Source: an uncultured Lachnospiraceae bacterium (lineage in GTDB: Bacteria; Bacillota; Clostridia; Lachnospirales; Lachnospiraceae). From it: a stretch of DNA of 63,978 bases. The notes below the pieces were generated by a model. The model saw only the letters and a list, made by a program, of their open reading frames with translations. It searched no databases and was not told where the DNA came from. Every line of letters starts with the position of its first letter. Position 1 is the stretch's first letter. The stretch covers positions 1 to 63,978 of the forward strand of contig CALWMV010000004.1 of the NCBI GenBank assembly GCA_944382125.1, in the 5' to 3' direction. Positions 18,644-29,260 of this stretch are shown piece by piece. The position numbers were made by a program, and so were the translations under genes.

Positions 18644-19405
18644 ATGAAAAGGACCTTTGCTTCCATACTGGTATGGGGAGTGATGGCGGCGGTATGCATA
18701 GTGCTGCTGTCAACTAATGCTTATGCTTCATCCGTACCTGTGGAAGGATTTGAAGGAGGACCGGGAGTCTGCTATGACGAGGCCGGTGATATAGTTGATG
18801 CAGAACTTGACATGGAGATTTCAGAGGACACGGCTTCGGGCAATACCAAGGAAAGTGCAGATGCTTCCATAGAGGAGGCACGCCTTGCCGGGGACAATAA
18901 GGAGCTTGAGGCTTCGCAGCATGAGATCTCTGCTGAGCCTGCAGGAGAGGCTGCGGCAGAGCAGGCCAGCGAAGGAGCATCAGCTGCTGAAGCTTCAGAG
19001 GTCTCAGATGTCGCGGAGGCTGCAGTTTCATCGGACGGCACCATCTTTACTCATGACGGAGTCGATTATGTGAAGGGTACCTACTGGGGATCACATAAGC
19101 TTACGGGATACTCCGGAGAGCAGTGGGGCACTAATACTGCTTCAGGTGCTCACGCCAGGGAGGGACATACGGTATCAGCCACATCCCAGCTTCCCTTTGG
19201 CACCGTGATCATAATCGATGGAGGCACAGGCCCTTCAGTATCCAAGTATAACGGAGTATATGTTGTGGAGGACAGAGGCGGAAGTGCCATTGAATATGAT
19301 GGCCTGGTGGACATCTTCTTTGAAAGCCATGCTGATGCCATGGCAGTCACCGATCAGGGATGGAACCACGCCGAGATCTGGATAGCGGTACCGGTCAGCG
19401 AATAA
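18644..19405 (+). CDS. Secreted 3D-domain cell-wall protein
   Basis: The product is exported (residues about 5-29, ending AYASS). A long Ala/Glu/Ser-rich disordered region (about 40-125) leads to a C-terminal 3D domain (about 130-253). That domain contains GTYWGSHKLTGYSG, the double-psi beta-barrel segment PFGTVIIIDGG, and VVEDRGGSAIEYDGLVDIFF, matching the aspartate-bearing 3D motif of MltA/RpfB-type murein enzymes. No separate catalytic domain is present. The ATG at 18644 is favoured over TTG 18641; AAGGAGG lies at 18627-18633. The stop overlaps the hemW start by one base (TAATG), so translation is coupled. Confidence 0.8.
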   Translation: MKRTFASILVWGVMAAVCIVLLSTNAYASSVPVEGFEGGPGVCYDEAGDIVDAELDMEISEDTASGNTKESADASIEEARLAGDNKELEASQHEISAEPAGEAAAEQASEGASAAEASEVSDVAEAAVSSDGTIFTHDGVDYVKGTYWGSHKLTGYSGEQWGTNTASGAHAREGHTVSATSQLPFGTVIIIDGGTGPSVSKYNGVYVVEDRGGSAIEYDGLVDIFFESHADAMAVTDQGWNHAEIWIAVPVSE

Positions 19406-20595
19406 TGAATAAGGACAACAGTGATCTGGAATTATATATTCATATCCCCTTTTGTGTAAAAAAATGCAGCTACTGTGATTTCCTTTCTTTCCCCGCCGGG
19501 GCAGAGCTGCAGGAGGCCTATACGGAGCAGTTGATAAGGGAGATCAGTGCTTCGTCGGCATACGGAGACGGGCTCAGGGTCAGCTCCGTGTTTCTGGGAG
19601 GAGGTACGCCCTCGCTTCTGGAGCCCCGCCTGATCACAGGGATCATGAGTGCCGTAAGGCACTCTTTTTGCGTATCCGAGGATGCGGAGATAACGATCGA
19701 ATGCAACCCAGGCTCCACCCTCAGGCATAAATTTGCCGTTTATAAAAAGGCCGGTATCAACAGGCTCAGCATAGGACTTCAGTCGGCTGAAAATACGGAG
19801 CTTCGCATGCTGGGGAGGATACACAGCTATGAGGAGTTCCTCAAATGCTATCAGGGGGCCAGGATGGAGGGCTTCGACAATATCAATGTGGACCTGATCA
19901 ACTGCATACCGATGCAGACGATGAAGACCTGGAGGAAGACCTTAAGGCAGGTGACCATGCTGAGGCCTGAGCATCTTTCGGTATATAATCTCATAGTTGA
20001 GGAGGGGACGCCCTATTATGAGATGCAGCAGAAGGGGCTGCTGATGCTTCCTGATGAGGATGAGCAGGAGGAGATAGATACCTTTACCAGGGAGTTCCTG
20101 TCTAAAAACGGATATGAGAGATATGAGATAAGCAATTATGCCAGGGATGGGAAGCTGTGCAGGCATAATGTGGGCTATTGGACCGAGGTGCCCTATCTTG
20201 GGTTCGGCATCGGAGCTGCCTCATATTATGACGGGACCAGATGGAGCAATACGAGAGATATAAACAGCTATCTGGAGGCTGAGATGACAGCTCCGGAGGG
20301 GCTTTGCGGCATCAGGAATGAGATCCGCAGGCTCACTGAGGCTGACAAGATGGAGGAGTTCATGTTCCTGGGCCTTCGCATGGTAAAGGGAGTCAGTGAG
20401 ACAGAGTTCCTTCAGCGCTTCGGAAGGAGCATGGACAATGTTTACGGCAGAGTCCTGGACAAGTATGTCGAAAACGGACTTATCATAAGAGAGGGATATC
20501 GATACAGGCTCTCTGAAAGGGGCATGGACATATCCAATACCGTGCTGAGTGATTTCCTGCTGGACGATCAGGAAGGGATTTCTGACGGAAAATAG
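19405..20595 (+). CDS. hemW: Radical SAM heme chaperone HemW
   Basis: HemW is a radical-SAM protein related to HemN that binds heme and delivers it to proteins. The 396-residue product starts at the ATG overlapping the preceding stop. It has Cys17-X3-Cys21-X2-Cys24 (CVKKCSYC) for the 4Fe-4S cluster, GGGTPS, and a HemN-like C-terminal domain (EEFMFLGLRMVKGVSE). It lacks the extra N-terminal cysteine of true coproporphyrinogen dehydrogenases as far as can be seen, so HemW is preferred. The position upstream of hrcA is conserved in Firmicutes. Confidence 0.92.
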   Translation: MNKDNSDLELYIHIPFCVKKCSYCDFLSFPAGAELQEAYTEQLIREISASSAYGDGLRVSSVFLGGGTPSLLEPRLITGIMSAVRHSFCVSEDAEITIECNPGSTLRHKFAVYKKAGINRLSIGLQSAENTELRMLGRIHSYEEFLKCYQGARMEGFDNINVDLINCIPMQTMKTWRKTLRQVTMLRPEHLSVYNLIVEEGTPYYEMQQKGLLMLPDEDEQEEIDTFTREFLSKNGYERYEISNYARDGKLCRHNVGYWTEVPYLGFGIGAASYYDGTRWSNTRDINSYLEAEMTAPEGLCGIRNEIRRLTEADKMEEFMFLGLRMVKGVSETEFLQRFGRSMDNVYGRVLDKYVENGLIIREGYRYRLSERGMDISNTVLSDFLLDDQEGISDGK

Positions 20596-20676
20596 AAAAA
20601 TGGACGGAAGTCCGATGGGATACCGGAACTTTAGCTAATGTTTATGAAAAGTTTATAGTTAAACAGGTGATACCGC

Positions 20677-20705
20677 TTGACTTTTCTCAGGCGGTATTAT
20701 ATTAT
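20677..20705 (+). promoter_or_regulatory. Sigma-A promoter of the hrcA-dnaK operon
   Basis: TTGACT (20677-20682) and TATTAT (20700-20705) are 17 bases apart. Transcription is predicted to begin at about 20712, so the CIRCE palindrome covers the start site. Confidence 0.8.
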
Positions 20706-20712
20706 ATCGGTG

Positions 20713-20739
20713 TTAGCAATCGAGACGTTGGAGTGCTAA
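20713..20739 (+). promoter_or_regulatory. CIRCE operator for HrcA
   Basis: TTAGCAATC-N9-GAGTGCTAA matches the CIRCE consensus TTAGCACTC-N9-GAGTGCTAA with one mismatch in the left arm. It lies directly after the -10 of the hrcA promoter, so HrcA should repress its own operon until heat or unfolded protein titrates GroEL. Confidence 0.95.
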
Positions 20740-20761
20740 CAAACAGATAAGGAGTGATCCG

Positions 20762-21814
20762 ATGGAACTGGATGAGAGAAAGGTCATCATACTTAAGACC
20801 ATCATAAAAAACTATCTTGAGACCGGAGAGCCGGTGGGCTCCCGCACCATCTCAAAGTTCAGCGGGCTTAATCTCAGCTCCGCCACGATACGTAATGAGA
20901 TGAGTGATCTCGAAGAGATGGGGTATATAATCCAGCCTCATACTTCTGCAGGCAGGATCCCTTCAGATAAGGGATACAGGTTCTATGTGGACAGCATCAT
21001 GCAGGACAGCGATCGCAGAGTAAACGAGGCTACGGAGCTTATGGTGCAGCGTGTGGATAAGCTTGAGATGATGCTGAAGCAGCTTGTAAAGCTTCTGGCG
21101 GTGGACACCAATTATGCTGCTCTTATAAGCGGCCCTTCCCTCACGGAAAACAAGATCAAGTACCTTCAGCTCAGCCAGCCCGCAGAAAAGAAGCTTCTTC
21201 TTATCCTGGTGCTGGAGGGCAATATCATAAAAAATGAGGTCATATCCATAGACGAGGATCTGGATCATGAGACTGTACTCAATCTTACGATCCTCATCAA
21301 TAATTATATAAGCGGCCTGTCCCTCAAGGACATATCACCGAAGCTGATAACCTCCATCATGGTCCAGTCTTCCGGACACGGAGAAACGATCAAGGCCGTG
21401 ATAGACTCAGTGGTGGACATGATAGAGGCTGATGTGGACAGCCGCGAGATATTTACCTCAGGAGCAACGAATATATTCAAGTATCCGGAGCTTTCTGATG
21501 TGGATAAGGCTTCCAAGCTGATATCAGCCTTTGAGGAAAAGGACAGCCTTAAGGAGCTGGTACAGGAGGTATCGGACCTCAGCAGGGATGAAAACAGCAG
21601 CGGACTGCAGGTCTACCTCGGAGGAGAAGGACCTATAAAGAACATGCAGGACTGCTCCCTTGTGACTGCCAATTATGAGCTTGGAGATGGACTTCGGGGC
21701 GTGATCGGTGTCATAGGCCCCAAGCGTATGGATTATGAAAAGGTGCTTGGCACCATGGAAAACCTTATAAAGCAGCTGGATAAGGCTTATAAGGATGATA
21801 AGGAAAAGAGGTAG
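20762..21814 (+). CDS. hrcA: Heat-inducible transcription repressor HrcA
   Basis: HrcA binds CIRCE elements and represses class I heat-shock genes; GroEL keeps it active. The 350-residue length is standard. The N-terminal winged helix (ETGEPVGSRTISK ... SSATIRNEMSDLEEMGYI) is followed by the conserved PHTSAGRIPSDKGYR loop and the dimerisation domains. It is the first gene of the operon hrcA-grpE-dnaK-dnaJ and is preceded by AAGGAG. Confidence 0.97.
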   Translation: MELDERKVIILKTIIKNYLETGEPVGSRTISKFSGLNLSSATIRNEMSDLEEMGYIIQPHTSAGRIPSDKGYRFYVDSIMQDSDRRVNEATELMVQRVDKLEMMLKQLVKLLAVDTNYAALISGPSLTENKIKYLQLSQPAEKKLLLILVLEGNIIKNEVISIDEDLDHETVLNLTILINNYISGLSLKDISPKLITSIMVQSSGHGETIKAVIDSVVDMIEADVDSREIFTSGATNIFKYPELSDVDKASKLISAFEEKDSLKELVQEVSDLSRDENSSGLQVYLGGEGPIKNMQDCSLVTANYELGDGLRGVIGVIGPKRMDYEKVLGTMENLIKQLDKAYKDDKEKR

Positions 21815-21818
21815 CTGT

Positions 21819-22574
21819 ATGGCTGAAGAAAAGGACCTGGAAAGACCGGGGGATGAAGCTGAAGCAGAGGCAGGAAAGCAGGAAGGTACCTGCAGGACCT
21901 GTGCTGAGGCGGATAAAGACATAAGGGATCAGGCAGGAACGAAGCAGGACTGCAGAAAAGAAGCAGAAAGCCATGGTCAGGATGAAGGAACTACTTCAGA
22001 CGAGCATGAGGAGGCCTGCAGAGAGGGGTCTGAGAAGGCCGATGATGAACATGCAGAGTCTGCTTCCGAAGCTGAGACAGGATCAGGCGATGAGGCCGGA
22101 TCGGAGGAGAAGGCTGAGGATGAAAAGCCTGCCGCAGATAAGCGGGATAAACAGATAGAAGAGCTTACTGATAAATATAAAAGGCTTTTTGCTGAATTTG
22201 ATAATTACAGGAAGCGTACCGAGCTTGAAAAGGCTTCCATGTACGATGAGGGAGAAAAATATGTACTCCTTAAGATACTTCCTGTTGTGGATAATTTTGA
22301 AAGGGCACTGGCTTCAGTGCCGGAGGAGCTCAAAGACTCGAGCTATGTGGAGGGCATGGATAAGATATACAGATCCTTCATGGACCTTCTCAAAGAGCTC
22401 AGGGTGACTCCGATAGAGGCAGCAGGGCAGCCCTTTGACGCTAACCTGCACAATGCAGTGATGCATGTGGATGATGAGAGCCTGGGAGAGAACATCATAG
22501 CCGAGGAATTCCAGAAGGGCTATATGTATAAAGACAGGGTACTCAGACATTCCATGGTAAAGGTGGCAAATTAA
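21819..22574 (+). CDS. grpE: Nucleotide exchange factor GrpE with long acidic N-terminus
   Basis: GrpE releases ADP from DnaK. The start chosen is the ATG at 21819, just after the hrcA stop, with AAGAGG upstream. The product has 251 residues. The conserved core begins near residue 105 (QIEELTDKYKRLFAEFDNYRKRT) with the long dimer helix, then the beta-wing (EEFQKGYMYKDRVLRHSMVKVA). The first hundred or so residues are almost entirely Glu/Asp/Lys/Ala/Gly/Ser and should be disordered. Acidic N-termini are common in Firmicute GrpE, but this one is at the long end. Confidence 0.95.
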   Translation: MAEEKDLERPGDEAEAEAGKQEGTCRTCAEADKDIRDQAGTKQDCRKEAESHGQDEGTTSDEHEEACREGSEKADDEHAESASEAETGSGDEAGSEEKAEDEKPAADKRDKQIEELTDKYKRLFAEFDNYRKRTELEKASMYDEGEKYVLLKILPVVDNFERALASVPEELKDSSYVEGMDKIYRSFMDLLKELRVTPIEAAGQPFDANLHNAVMHVDDESLGENIIAEEFQKGYMYKDRVLRHSMVKVAN

Positions 22575-22634
22575 ATGATCTGACCGGAGGGTGACCCCGT
22601 TCATATAAGTTTTAAATATAAGGATTTTTACTGA

Positions 22635-24533
<1,899 letters not shown>

Positions 24534-24551
24534 ATTATATAAAGTATGATC

Positions 24552-24635
24552 GGGCCGGCCCGGAAGGACCGGCCCATAGGACTATACGGTGTCATAACCG
24601 TATGGCCCAGTTGATGGCGGGGAGATGATCCCCGC
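24552..24635 (+). repeat. Three consecutive hairpins between dnaK and dnaJ
   Basis: Three perfect seven-base stems follow one another: GGGCCGG/CCGGCCC (24552-24558 with 24569-24575), ATACGGT/ACCGTAT (24584-24590 with 24597-24603) and GCGGGGA/TCCCCGC (24617-24623 with 24629-24635). None is followed by a T-run, so they are not ordinary terminators. They may reduce dnaJ expression or mark an RNA processing site. Confidence 0.7.
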
Positions 24636-24668
24636 TAAAGATATGTCAGGGAGACAGGATCTAACACT

Positions 24669-25808
24669 ATGGCAGAGAAAAGAGATTATTATGAGGTCCT
24701 CGGCGTGGATAAAAACGCCGATGATGCGACCATAAAAAAAGCATACAGACAGCTGGCAAAGAAGTATCATCCGGATGCAAACCCGGGAGATAAGGCAGCT
24801 GAGGAAAAGTTCAAGGAAGCAGGAGAGGCCTATGCTGTCCTCTCAGACCCTGAAAAGAGGGCTGCATATGATAAGTACGGACATGCGGCCTTTGATCCGA
24901 ATTCTGCTGCGGGCCAGGCTTCAGGCTTCGGCGGATTTGACTTCGGCGGCATGGATTTCAGCGATATATTTTCAGATCTTTTCGGAGGAGGCTTCGGCGG
25001 ATTCGGAGGCAGGAGCTATACCTATTCCTACGGCGGCTACGGTGCGAACCAGCCCCAGAGAGGAAGGGATATCCATACATCCATACGTATCTCCTTTGAG
25101 GAGGCCGTGTTCGGCTGCGAGAAGGAGGTAGAGGTCAACTATAAGGACACCTGCTCATCCTGCGGCGGCAGCGGAGCCAGGAAGGGTACCTCGCCCGTGA
25201 CCTGCGAGCGCTGTCATGGAAGAGGAAAGATCACGGTGACTCAGAATTCTCCCTTCTTCGGACAGGTGCAGACAGTGACTACCTGTCCTGACTGCGGAGG
25301 TACCGGAAAGATCATAAAGGAAAAGTGCCCGGACTGTCATGGTACTGGCTACATCCAGACAAGAAAGAAGTTCAAATTTACAATCCCTGCCGGCATAGAC
25401 AACGGACAGGCCAGAAGGCTTCAGGGAGCAGGAGAGCCGGGTGAGAACGGAGGACCGAGGGGAGATCTGCTCATAGAGATCATCGTTACACCCCATCCGA
25501 AGTTCAAGAGACAGGGCAACACCATATTCTCTACAGTGCCCGTATCCTTTGCAAAGATGGCTCTGGGAGGCCCCATCCATATAGATACGGTGGACGGCAA
25601 GGTGGAATATACCATCACTCCCGGCATGCCTACTGACACGAAGGTAAGGCTCAGAGGCAAGGGAGTTCCGATGCTCAACAATAAAAATGTCCGGGGAGAT
25701 CATTATGTGACACTGGTGGTACAGGTGCCCCAGACCCTGAACAGGGAACAGAAGAAGGCTCTGGAGAAATTTGCAGAGGCCTGCGGGGAGGATGTGAAGA
25801 AACCCTGA
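24669..25808 (+). CDS. dnaJ: Chaperone DnaJ (Hsp40)
   Basis: DnaJ stimulates the DnaK ATPase and delivers substrates. The 379-residue product has the J domain with His34-Pro35-Asp36 and a Gly/Phe-rich region (about 75-125). Four CxxCxGxG zinc motifs follow ([32 protein letters not shown]), then the two C-terminal beta domains. It is a complete type I DnaJ. Its stop overlaps the start of a MATE exporter gene (TGATG), an unusual coupling to a transporter. Confidence 0.98.
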   Translation: MAEKRDYYEVLGVDKNADDATIKKAYRQLAKKYHPDANPGDKAAEEKFKEAGEAYAVLSDPEKRAAYDKYGHAAFDPNSAAGQASGFGGFDFGGMDFSDIFSDLFGGGFGGFGGRSYTYSYGGYGANQPQRGRDIHTSIRISFEEAVFGCEKEVEVNYKDTCSSCGGSGARKGTSPVTCERCHGRGKITVTQNSPFFGQVQTVTTCPDCGGTGKIIKEKCPDCHGTGYIQTRKKFKFTIPAGIDNGQARRLQGAGEPGENGGPRGDLLIEIIVTPHPKFKRQGNTIFSTVPVSFAKMALGGPIHIDTVDGKVEYTITPGMPTDTKVRLRGKGVPMLNNKNVRGDHYVTLVVQVPQTLNREQKKALEKFAEACGEDVKKP

Positions 25809-27223
25809 TGAACATAAAGCTCCATGATCATACGGTGACCCAGGAAGAACGCTATGATGAGATGATGCATGAGCCGGTACAGAAACTGGTCATAAAGCTC
25901 GCCATACCGACCATCATAACCATGCTCGTTACTTCCATATATAACATGGCGGATACCTTTTATGTATCCCAGCTCAATACCTCCGCTTCGGCAGCGGTAG
26001 GCATCATTTATGCCCTTTCTGCCATCATACAGGCTTTCGCTTATATGATAGGCATGGGAGCCGGCAATAATATAGCAAGATTGCTGGGACAGCAGAAGAA
26101 TGAGCGGGCATCACAGTATGTGGCAGTAGCCTATTTTACGGAGCTTGCAGCAGGAACGCTTATAGCTCTTTTCGGACTTATATGGCTTGAAGAGCTGGTA
26201 TATATACTTGGAGCCACAAAGACCATAGCACCCTATGCCATGGATTATGCCAGATACATACTTCTGGCAGCTCCCTTCATGATGTGCTCCTTCGGAATGA
26301 ACAATATGATGCGCTTCCAGGGCAATGCCATGTATTCCATGATAGGCATTACCCTTGGAGGCGTACTTAATATAGTGCTGGATCCGATCTTCATATATGA
26401 CTTTGGCTTTGGACTTGGCATAGCCGGTGCCGCCATAGCCACGGGATTATCCCAGTTCATATCGTTTCTGGTGCTTACATGGCTGTGCAATCATATAGGA
26501 AGCTGTATACCGGTGAGGATATCGGACTTCAGGCCCACGGTCAGGATGTATCTGAATATCATCCATAACGGCCTTCCCTCCCTTACAAGACAGGGAGTGG
26601 CAAGCCTTTCCACCATAGTCATGAATATCGCAGCCCATCCCTACGGTGATGCGGCCATAGCCGCGATCTCCATAGTAAACAGGATAATGCTCTTCATGAA
26701 TTCAGTAATGGTGGGATTTGGACAGGGCTTCCAGCCGGTATGCGGATATAACTATGGAGCAAAGAAATATAAGAGGGTGACAGAAGCCTATGATTTCTGC
26801 CTGAGGGTGGGATTCATAGCACTGGCGGCCTTCTGTCTCATAGCCTTCATATTTGCATCTCCTGTGATCACCGCCTTCAGGAGGGATGATGCGGAGGTCA
26901 TAAGGATAGGTACGCTTGCATTCAGGATGCAGCTTGTGACCTTTTCTCTTATGGCGGAGATAAATATGGCAAACATGTTCACTCAGACCATAGGCTATGG
27001 CTTCAGGGCAACCCTCATATCCCTGCTGCGGCAGGGACTTTACCTGATCCCGCTGGTCCTCATCATGTCAGTATCCTTCGGCCTTACCGGACTGCTGCTG
27101 GCTACGCCGGTAAGTGATGTGCTTAGCGCAGTCACGGCTTTTATACTGACAAGTTCCATAATCAGAGACTTTAAAAGGAAGAGTGATGAAGCCGGAAAAG
27201 AGGCTGCCATCGCAGGGAAATGA
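25808..27223 (+). CDS. MATE family efflux transporter (first copy)
   Basis: This is a 471-residue inner-membrane multidrug or metabolite exporter driven by a sodium or proton gradient. Twelve hydrophobic segments are evident. Family motifs include MADTFYVSQLNTSASAAVGI in the first helices and GFGQGFQPVCGYNYGAKKYKR in the second half. Its ATG overlaps the dnaJ stop by one base, so it could be part of the heat-shock transcript. The substrate cannot be told. A second MATE gene at 58405 is only distantly similar. Confidence 0.93.
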   Translation: MNIKLHDHTVTQEERYDEMMHEPVQKLVIKLAIPTIITMLVTSIYNMADTFYVSQLNTSASAAVGIIYALSAIIQAFAYMIGMGAGNNIARLLGQQKNERASQYVAVAYFTELAAGTLIALFGLIWLEELVYILGATKTIAPYAMDYARYILLAAPFMMCSFGMNNMMRFQGNAMYSMIGITLGGVLNIVLDPIFIYDFGFGLGIAGAAIATGLSQFISFLVLTWLCNHIGSCIPVRISDFRPTVRMYLNIIHNGLPSLTRQGVASLSTIVMNIAAHPYGDAAIAAISIVNRIMLFMNSVMVGFGQGFQPVCGYNYGAKKYKRVTEAYDFCLRVGFIALAAFCLIAFIFASPVITAFRRDDAEVIRIGTLAFRMQLVTFSLMAEINMANMFTQTIGYGFRATLISLLRQGLYLIPLVLIMSVSFGLTGLLLATPVSDVLSAVTAFILTSSIIRDFKRKSDEAGKEAAIAGK

Positions 27224-27264
27224 CAGGGCTGAAAAAACAAAAATGCAGTCAGAAGATTTTTTGC

Positions 27265-27293
27265 TTGACATAATCGCAGTACAGTTATAGAAT
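27265..27293 (+). promoter_or_regulatory. Promoter of tRNA-Asn
   Basis: TTGACA (27265-27270) and TAGAAT (27288-27293) have a 17-base spacer, ending 25 bases before the tRNA. Confidence 0.75.
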
Positions 27294-27318
27294 ATCCTTT
27301 GTCTCGTGTGAGACTGAT

Positions 27319-27392
27319 GCCTCAATAGCTCAGTTGGTTAGAGCATCTGACTGTTAATCAGGGGGTCCTAGGTTCAAGTCCTAGTTGGGGCG
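27319..27392 (+). tRNA. tRNA-Asn (anticodon GTT)
   Basis: The acceptor stem GCCTCAA (27319-27325) pairs with TTGGGGC (27385-27391). The anticodon loop is CTGTTAA, and the T loop begins GGTTCAA. CCA is not encoded. Confidence 0.95.
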
Positions 27393-27396
27393 TTTC

Positions 27397-27428
27397 AAAG
27401 GCTCGGAGTGATCCGGGCCTTTTTATTT
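27397..27428 (+). terminator. Terminator after tRNA-Asn
   Basis: AAAGGCTCGGA (27397-27407) pairs with TCCGGGCCTTT (27412-27422, one G-U) over a four-base loop, followed by T-rich sequence. It ends 24 bases before the dipeptidase gene, so that gene needs its own promoter or depends on readthrough. Confidence 0.85.
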
Positions 27429-27451
27429 TGAATTAGGGAGCTGGACGGAAA

Positions 27452-28516
27452 ATGATACCTGTTATAGACATGCACTGCGATACCATCGCCGTGATATATT
27501 CTGCAAGGCACAGGGACAGATTTGAGAAGGATGTGCCGGATATACTCAGAAGTGAGGGAGAGCCTGAGCTCAGGAGCAACAATCTGATGCTGGATCTTGA
27601 GCGCATGAAGAAGGCCGGATATATGGGCCAGTGCTTTGCCCTGTTCTCAGATCTGGAGATGCTCAGAAGAAAGGGGATATCCCCCTACGAATACACCTGT
27701 GCCCTGTCTGATCTTTTTGACGAGCAGATGGAGGATAATGCAGACCTGATATGTCCTGTGACCAGCGGCACAGAGATGGAGAAGAATTTTGCAAAGGGCC
27801 GCATGTCCGCCCTTAAGACCATAGAAGAGGGCGGAGCCTTTGAGGGGAGCCTGGCAAAGCTTGAGGACATGTATAAAAGGGGAGTCAGGAAGGCTACCCT
27901 TACCTGGAATTATGAAAATGAACTGGCATACCCCAATCCATCGGCCTATGACAGCAGGCAGAATACCTACAGCTGCACCGGCTTTGATACTGTAAACGGC
28001 CTGAAGAAAAAGGGCTTTGAATTCGTTTCGGCCATGGAAGCCATGGGCATGATCATCGACATATCCCATCTTAATGATGCAGGCATCAAGGATGTATTCA
28101 ATACAGTTAAGCCCTCAACTCCTGTAGTGGCCAGCCATTCGGATGCCAGGGGCATATGCGGACATCCCAGGAATCTGAGTGATGATATGCTGAGAGCCAT
28201 AGCAGAGCACGGAGGAGTGGCCGGACTCAACTATGCACCCTCATTCCTTTCAGAGGAGAATCGAAAAAACGGCGGGCAAAAGAGCCGGATCTCCGATATG
28301 ATAAGACAGCTGAAATATATGAAGAACGTGGCTGGCATAGATTCCATAGGCCTGGGAAGTGATTTTGACGGTATCGGAGGAGATCTGGAGCTTTCAGGAG
28401 TTCAGGATCTTCCGAAGCTTGCGGATGCAATGAGACTTTCAGGCTTCAGCACGGAAGAGATAGAAAAGGTCTTCTATAAAAATGTCCTGAGAGTTTATAA
28501 GGACGTACTCGGATGA
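27452..28516 (+). CDS. Membrane dipeptidase-like M19 family peptidase
   Basis: M19 (renal dipeptidase) enzymes hydrolyse dipeptides with a two-zinc site. The 354-residue product begins MIPVIDMHCDT, where the D-x-H-x-D motif gives first metal ligands. Further motifs are KMTIEEGG-like LKTIEEGGAF, IDISHLND, VVASHSDARGICGHPRN and GIDSIGLGSDFDGI. No signal peptide is present, so it acts in the cytoplasm. It stands between two tRNA units, and no partner gene is evident. Confidence 0.93.
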   Translation: MIPVIDMHCDTIAVIYSARHRDRFEKDVPDILRSEGEPELRSNNLMLDLERMKKAGYMGQCFALFSDLEMLRRKGISPYEYTCALSDLFDEQMEDNADLICPVTSGTEMEKNFAKGRMSALKTIEEGGAFEGSLAKLEDMYKRGVRKATLTWNYENELAYPNPSAYDSRQNTYSCTGFDTVNGLKKKGFEFVSAMEAMGMIIDISHLNDAGIKDVFNTVKPSTPVVASHSDARGICGHPRNLSDDMLRAIAEHGGVAGLNYAPSFLSEENRKNGGQKSRISDMIRQLKYMKNVAGIDSIGLGSDFDGIGGDLELSGVQDLPKLADAMRLSGFSTEEIEKVFYKNVLRVYKDVLG

Positions 28517-28648
28517 CGGAGCCGAAAGCTCTGGTCTGTCAGATACCGGAGAATGAAGTGAGGCCTTCCGAAAGCAGATAAATACTGCAGCCATGGACTA
28601 TCCAAAAGAACGGCAGAAAACGGGGCAACCGTCAGTTATAAAAAAGCA

Positions 28649-28677
28649 TTGACAAACAGCAGATATTTTAGTAAAAT
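28649..28677 (+). promoter_or_regulatory. Promoter of the tRNA-Thr/Met/Leu cluster
   Basis: TTGACA (28649-28654) and TAAAAT (28672-28677) are spaced 17 bases apart, ending 26 bases before tRNA-Thr. The three tRNAs share this promoter and one terminator. Confidence 0.8.
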
Positions 28678-28703
28678 ACAAAAGCTGTTTGAATATTGTG
28701 AAC

Positions 28704-28776
28704 GCCGATATGGCTCAATTGGCAGAGCAGCTGATTTGTAATCAGCAGGTTGAGGGTTCGAGTCCCCCTATCGGCT
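28704..28776 (+). tRNA. tRNA-Thr (anticodon TGT)
   Basis: The acceptor GCCGATA (28704-28710) pairs with TATCGGC (28769-28775). The anticodon stem CTGAT/ATCAG encloses TTGTA with anticodon TGT. CCA is not encoded. Confidence 0.95.
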
Positions 28777-28781
28777 TTAAT

Positions 28782-28855
28782 GGTTCCTTAGCTCAGTTGG
28801 TTAGAGCAACCGGCTCATAACCGGTCGGTCCTGGGTTCGAGTCCCCGAGGAACCA
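28782..28855 (+). tRNA. tRNA-Met (anticodon CAT), elongator type
   Basis: The acceptor GGTTCCT (28782-28788) pairs with AGGAACC (28848-28854). The anticodon stem CCGG/CCGG carries CAT. The full acceptor pairing argues for elongator rather than initiator Met; a tRNA-Ile2 with a modified C34 is the alternative. The T stem has one apparent mismatch. CCA is not encoded. Confidence 0.88.
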
Positions 28856-28872
28856 TTTTTTATTATCATTTT

Positions 28873-28958
28873 GCCGGCGTGGCGGAATTGGTAGACGCCC
28901 GGGACTTAAAATCCCGTGGGAGGTGACTCCCGTGTCGGTTCGACCCCGATCGCCGGCA
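28873..28958 (+). tRNA. tRNA-Leu (anticodon TAA)
   Basis: The acceptor GCCGGCG (28873-28879) pairs with CGCCGGC (28951-28957). The long variable arm (TGGGAGGTGACTCCCG) marks a class II tRNA, and the anticodon is TAA. CCA is not encoded. Confidence 0.95.
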
Positions 28959-28998
28959 GTGTGCTGTCTGAGCACTGATATAAAGGATGAAGAGTGAG

Positions 28999-29034
28999 GA
29001 AGTCGTACGAATATATCGTACGGCTTCTTTTTTG
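28999..29034 (+). terminator. Terminator of the tRNA cluster
   Basis: A 12-pair stem (28999-29010 with 29016-29027, one G-T) around a five-base loop is followed by seven T. Confidence 0.9.
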
Positions 29035-29049
29035 TATCAGAAAAAATAC

Positions 29050-29113
29050 TTGCAGGAAGGGAAGCAATGCTTTATAATCCTTTACTATATTAGCATGATA
29101 AAGTGATATAGTA
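29050..29113 (+). promoter_or_regulatory. Promoter and 5' hairpin of the amino acid transporter operon
   Basis: TTGCAG (29050-29055) and TATAAT (29073-29078) have a 17-base spacer. An eight-pair AT-rich hairpin, TACTATAT/ATATAGTA (29083-29090 with 29106-29113), would form the very 5' end of the transcript. The remaining leader to 29260 is about 150 bases long; I could not match it to a known riboswitch or T-box. Confidence 0.6.
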
Positions 29114-29260
29114 AGAAACAAAGGGTAAAAACAAAACAGGGTTAGTAAAACCTGAGACGGCAGAGTGAAAGAATTTTACGGTGATGCCCGGACTGCAGAG
29201 GAACAGGAATTATGGTGAGCCTCTGAGGATAAGACAGGCAGAGATCAAAAGGAGCGGGAT

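Noticed and set aside
24552..24635. dnaK-dnaJ hairpins as a terminator
   Set aside because: No T-run follows any of the three stems, and dnaJ has no obvious promoter of its own in the gap.
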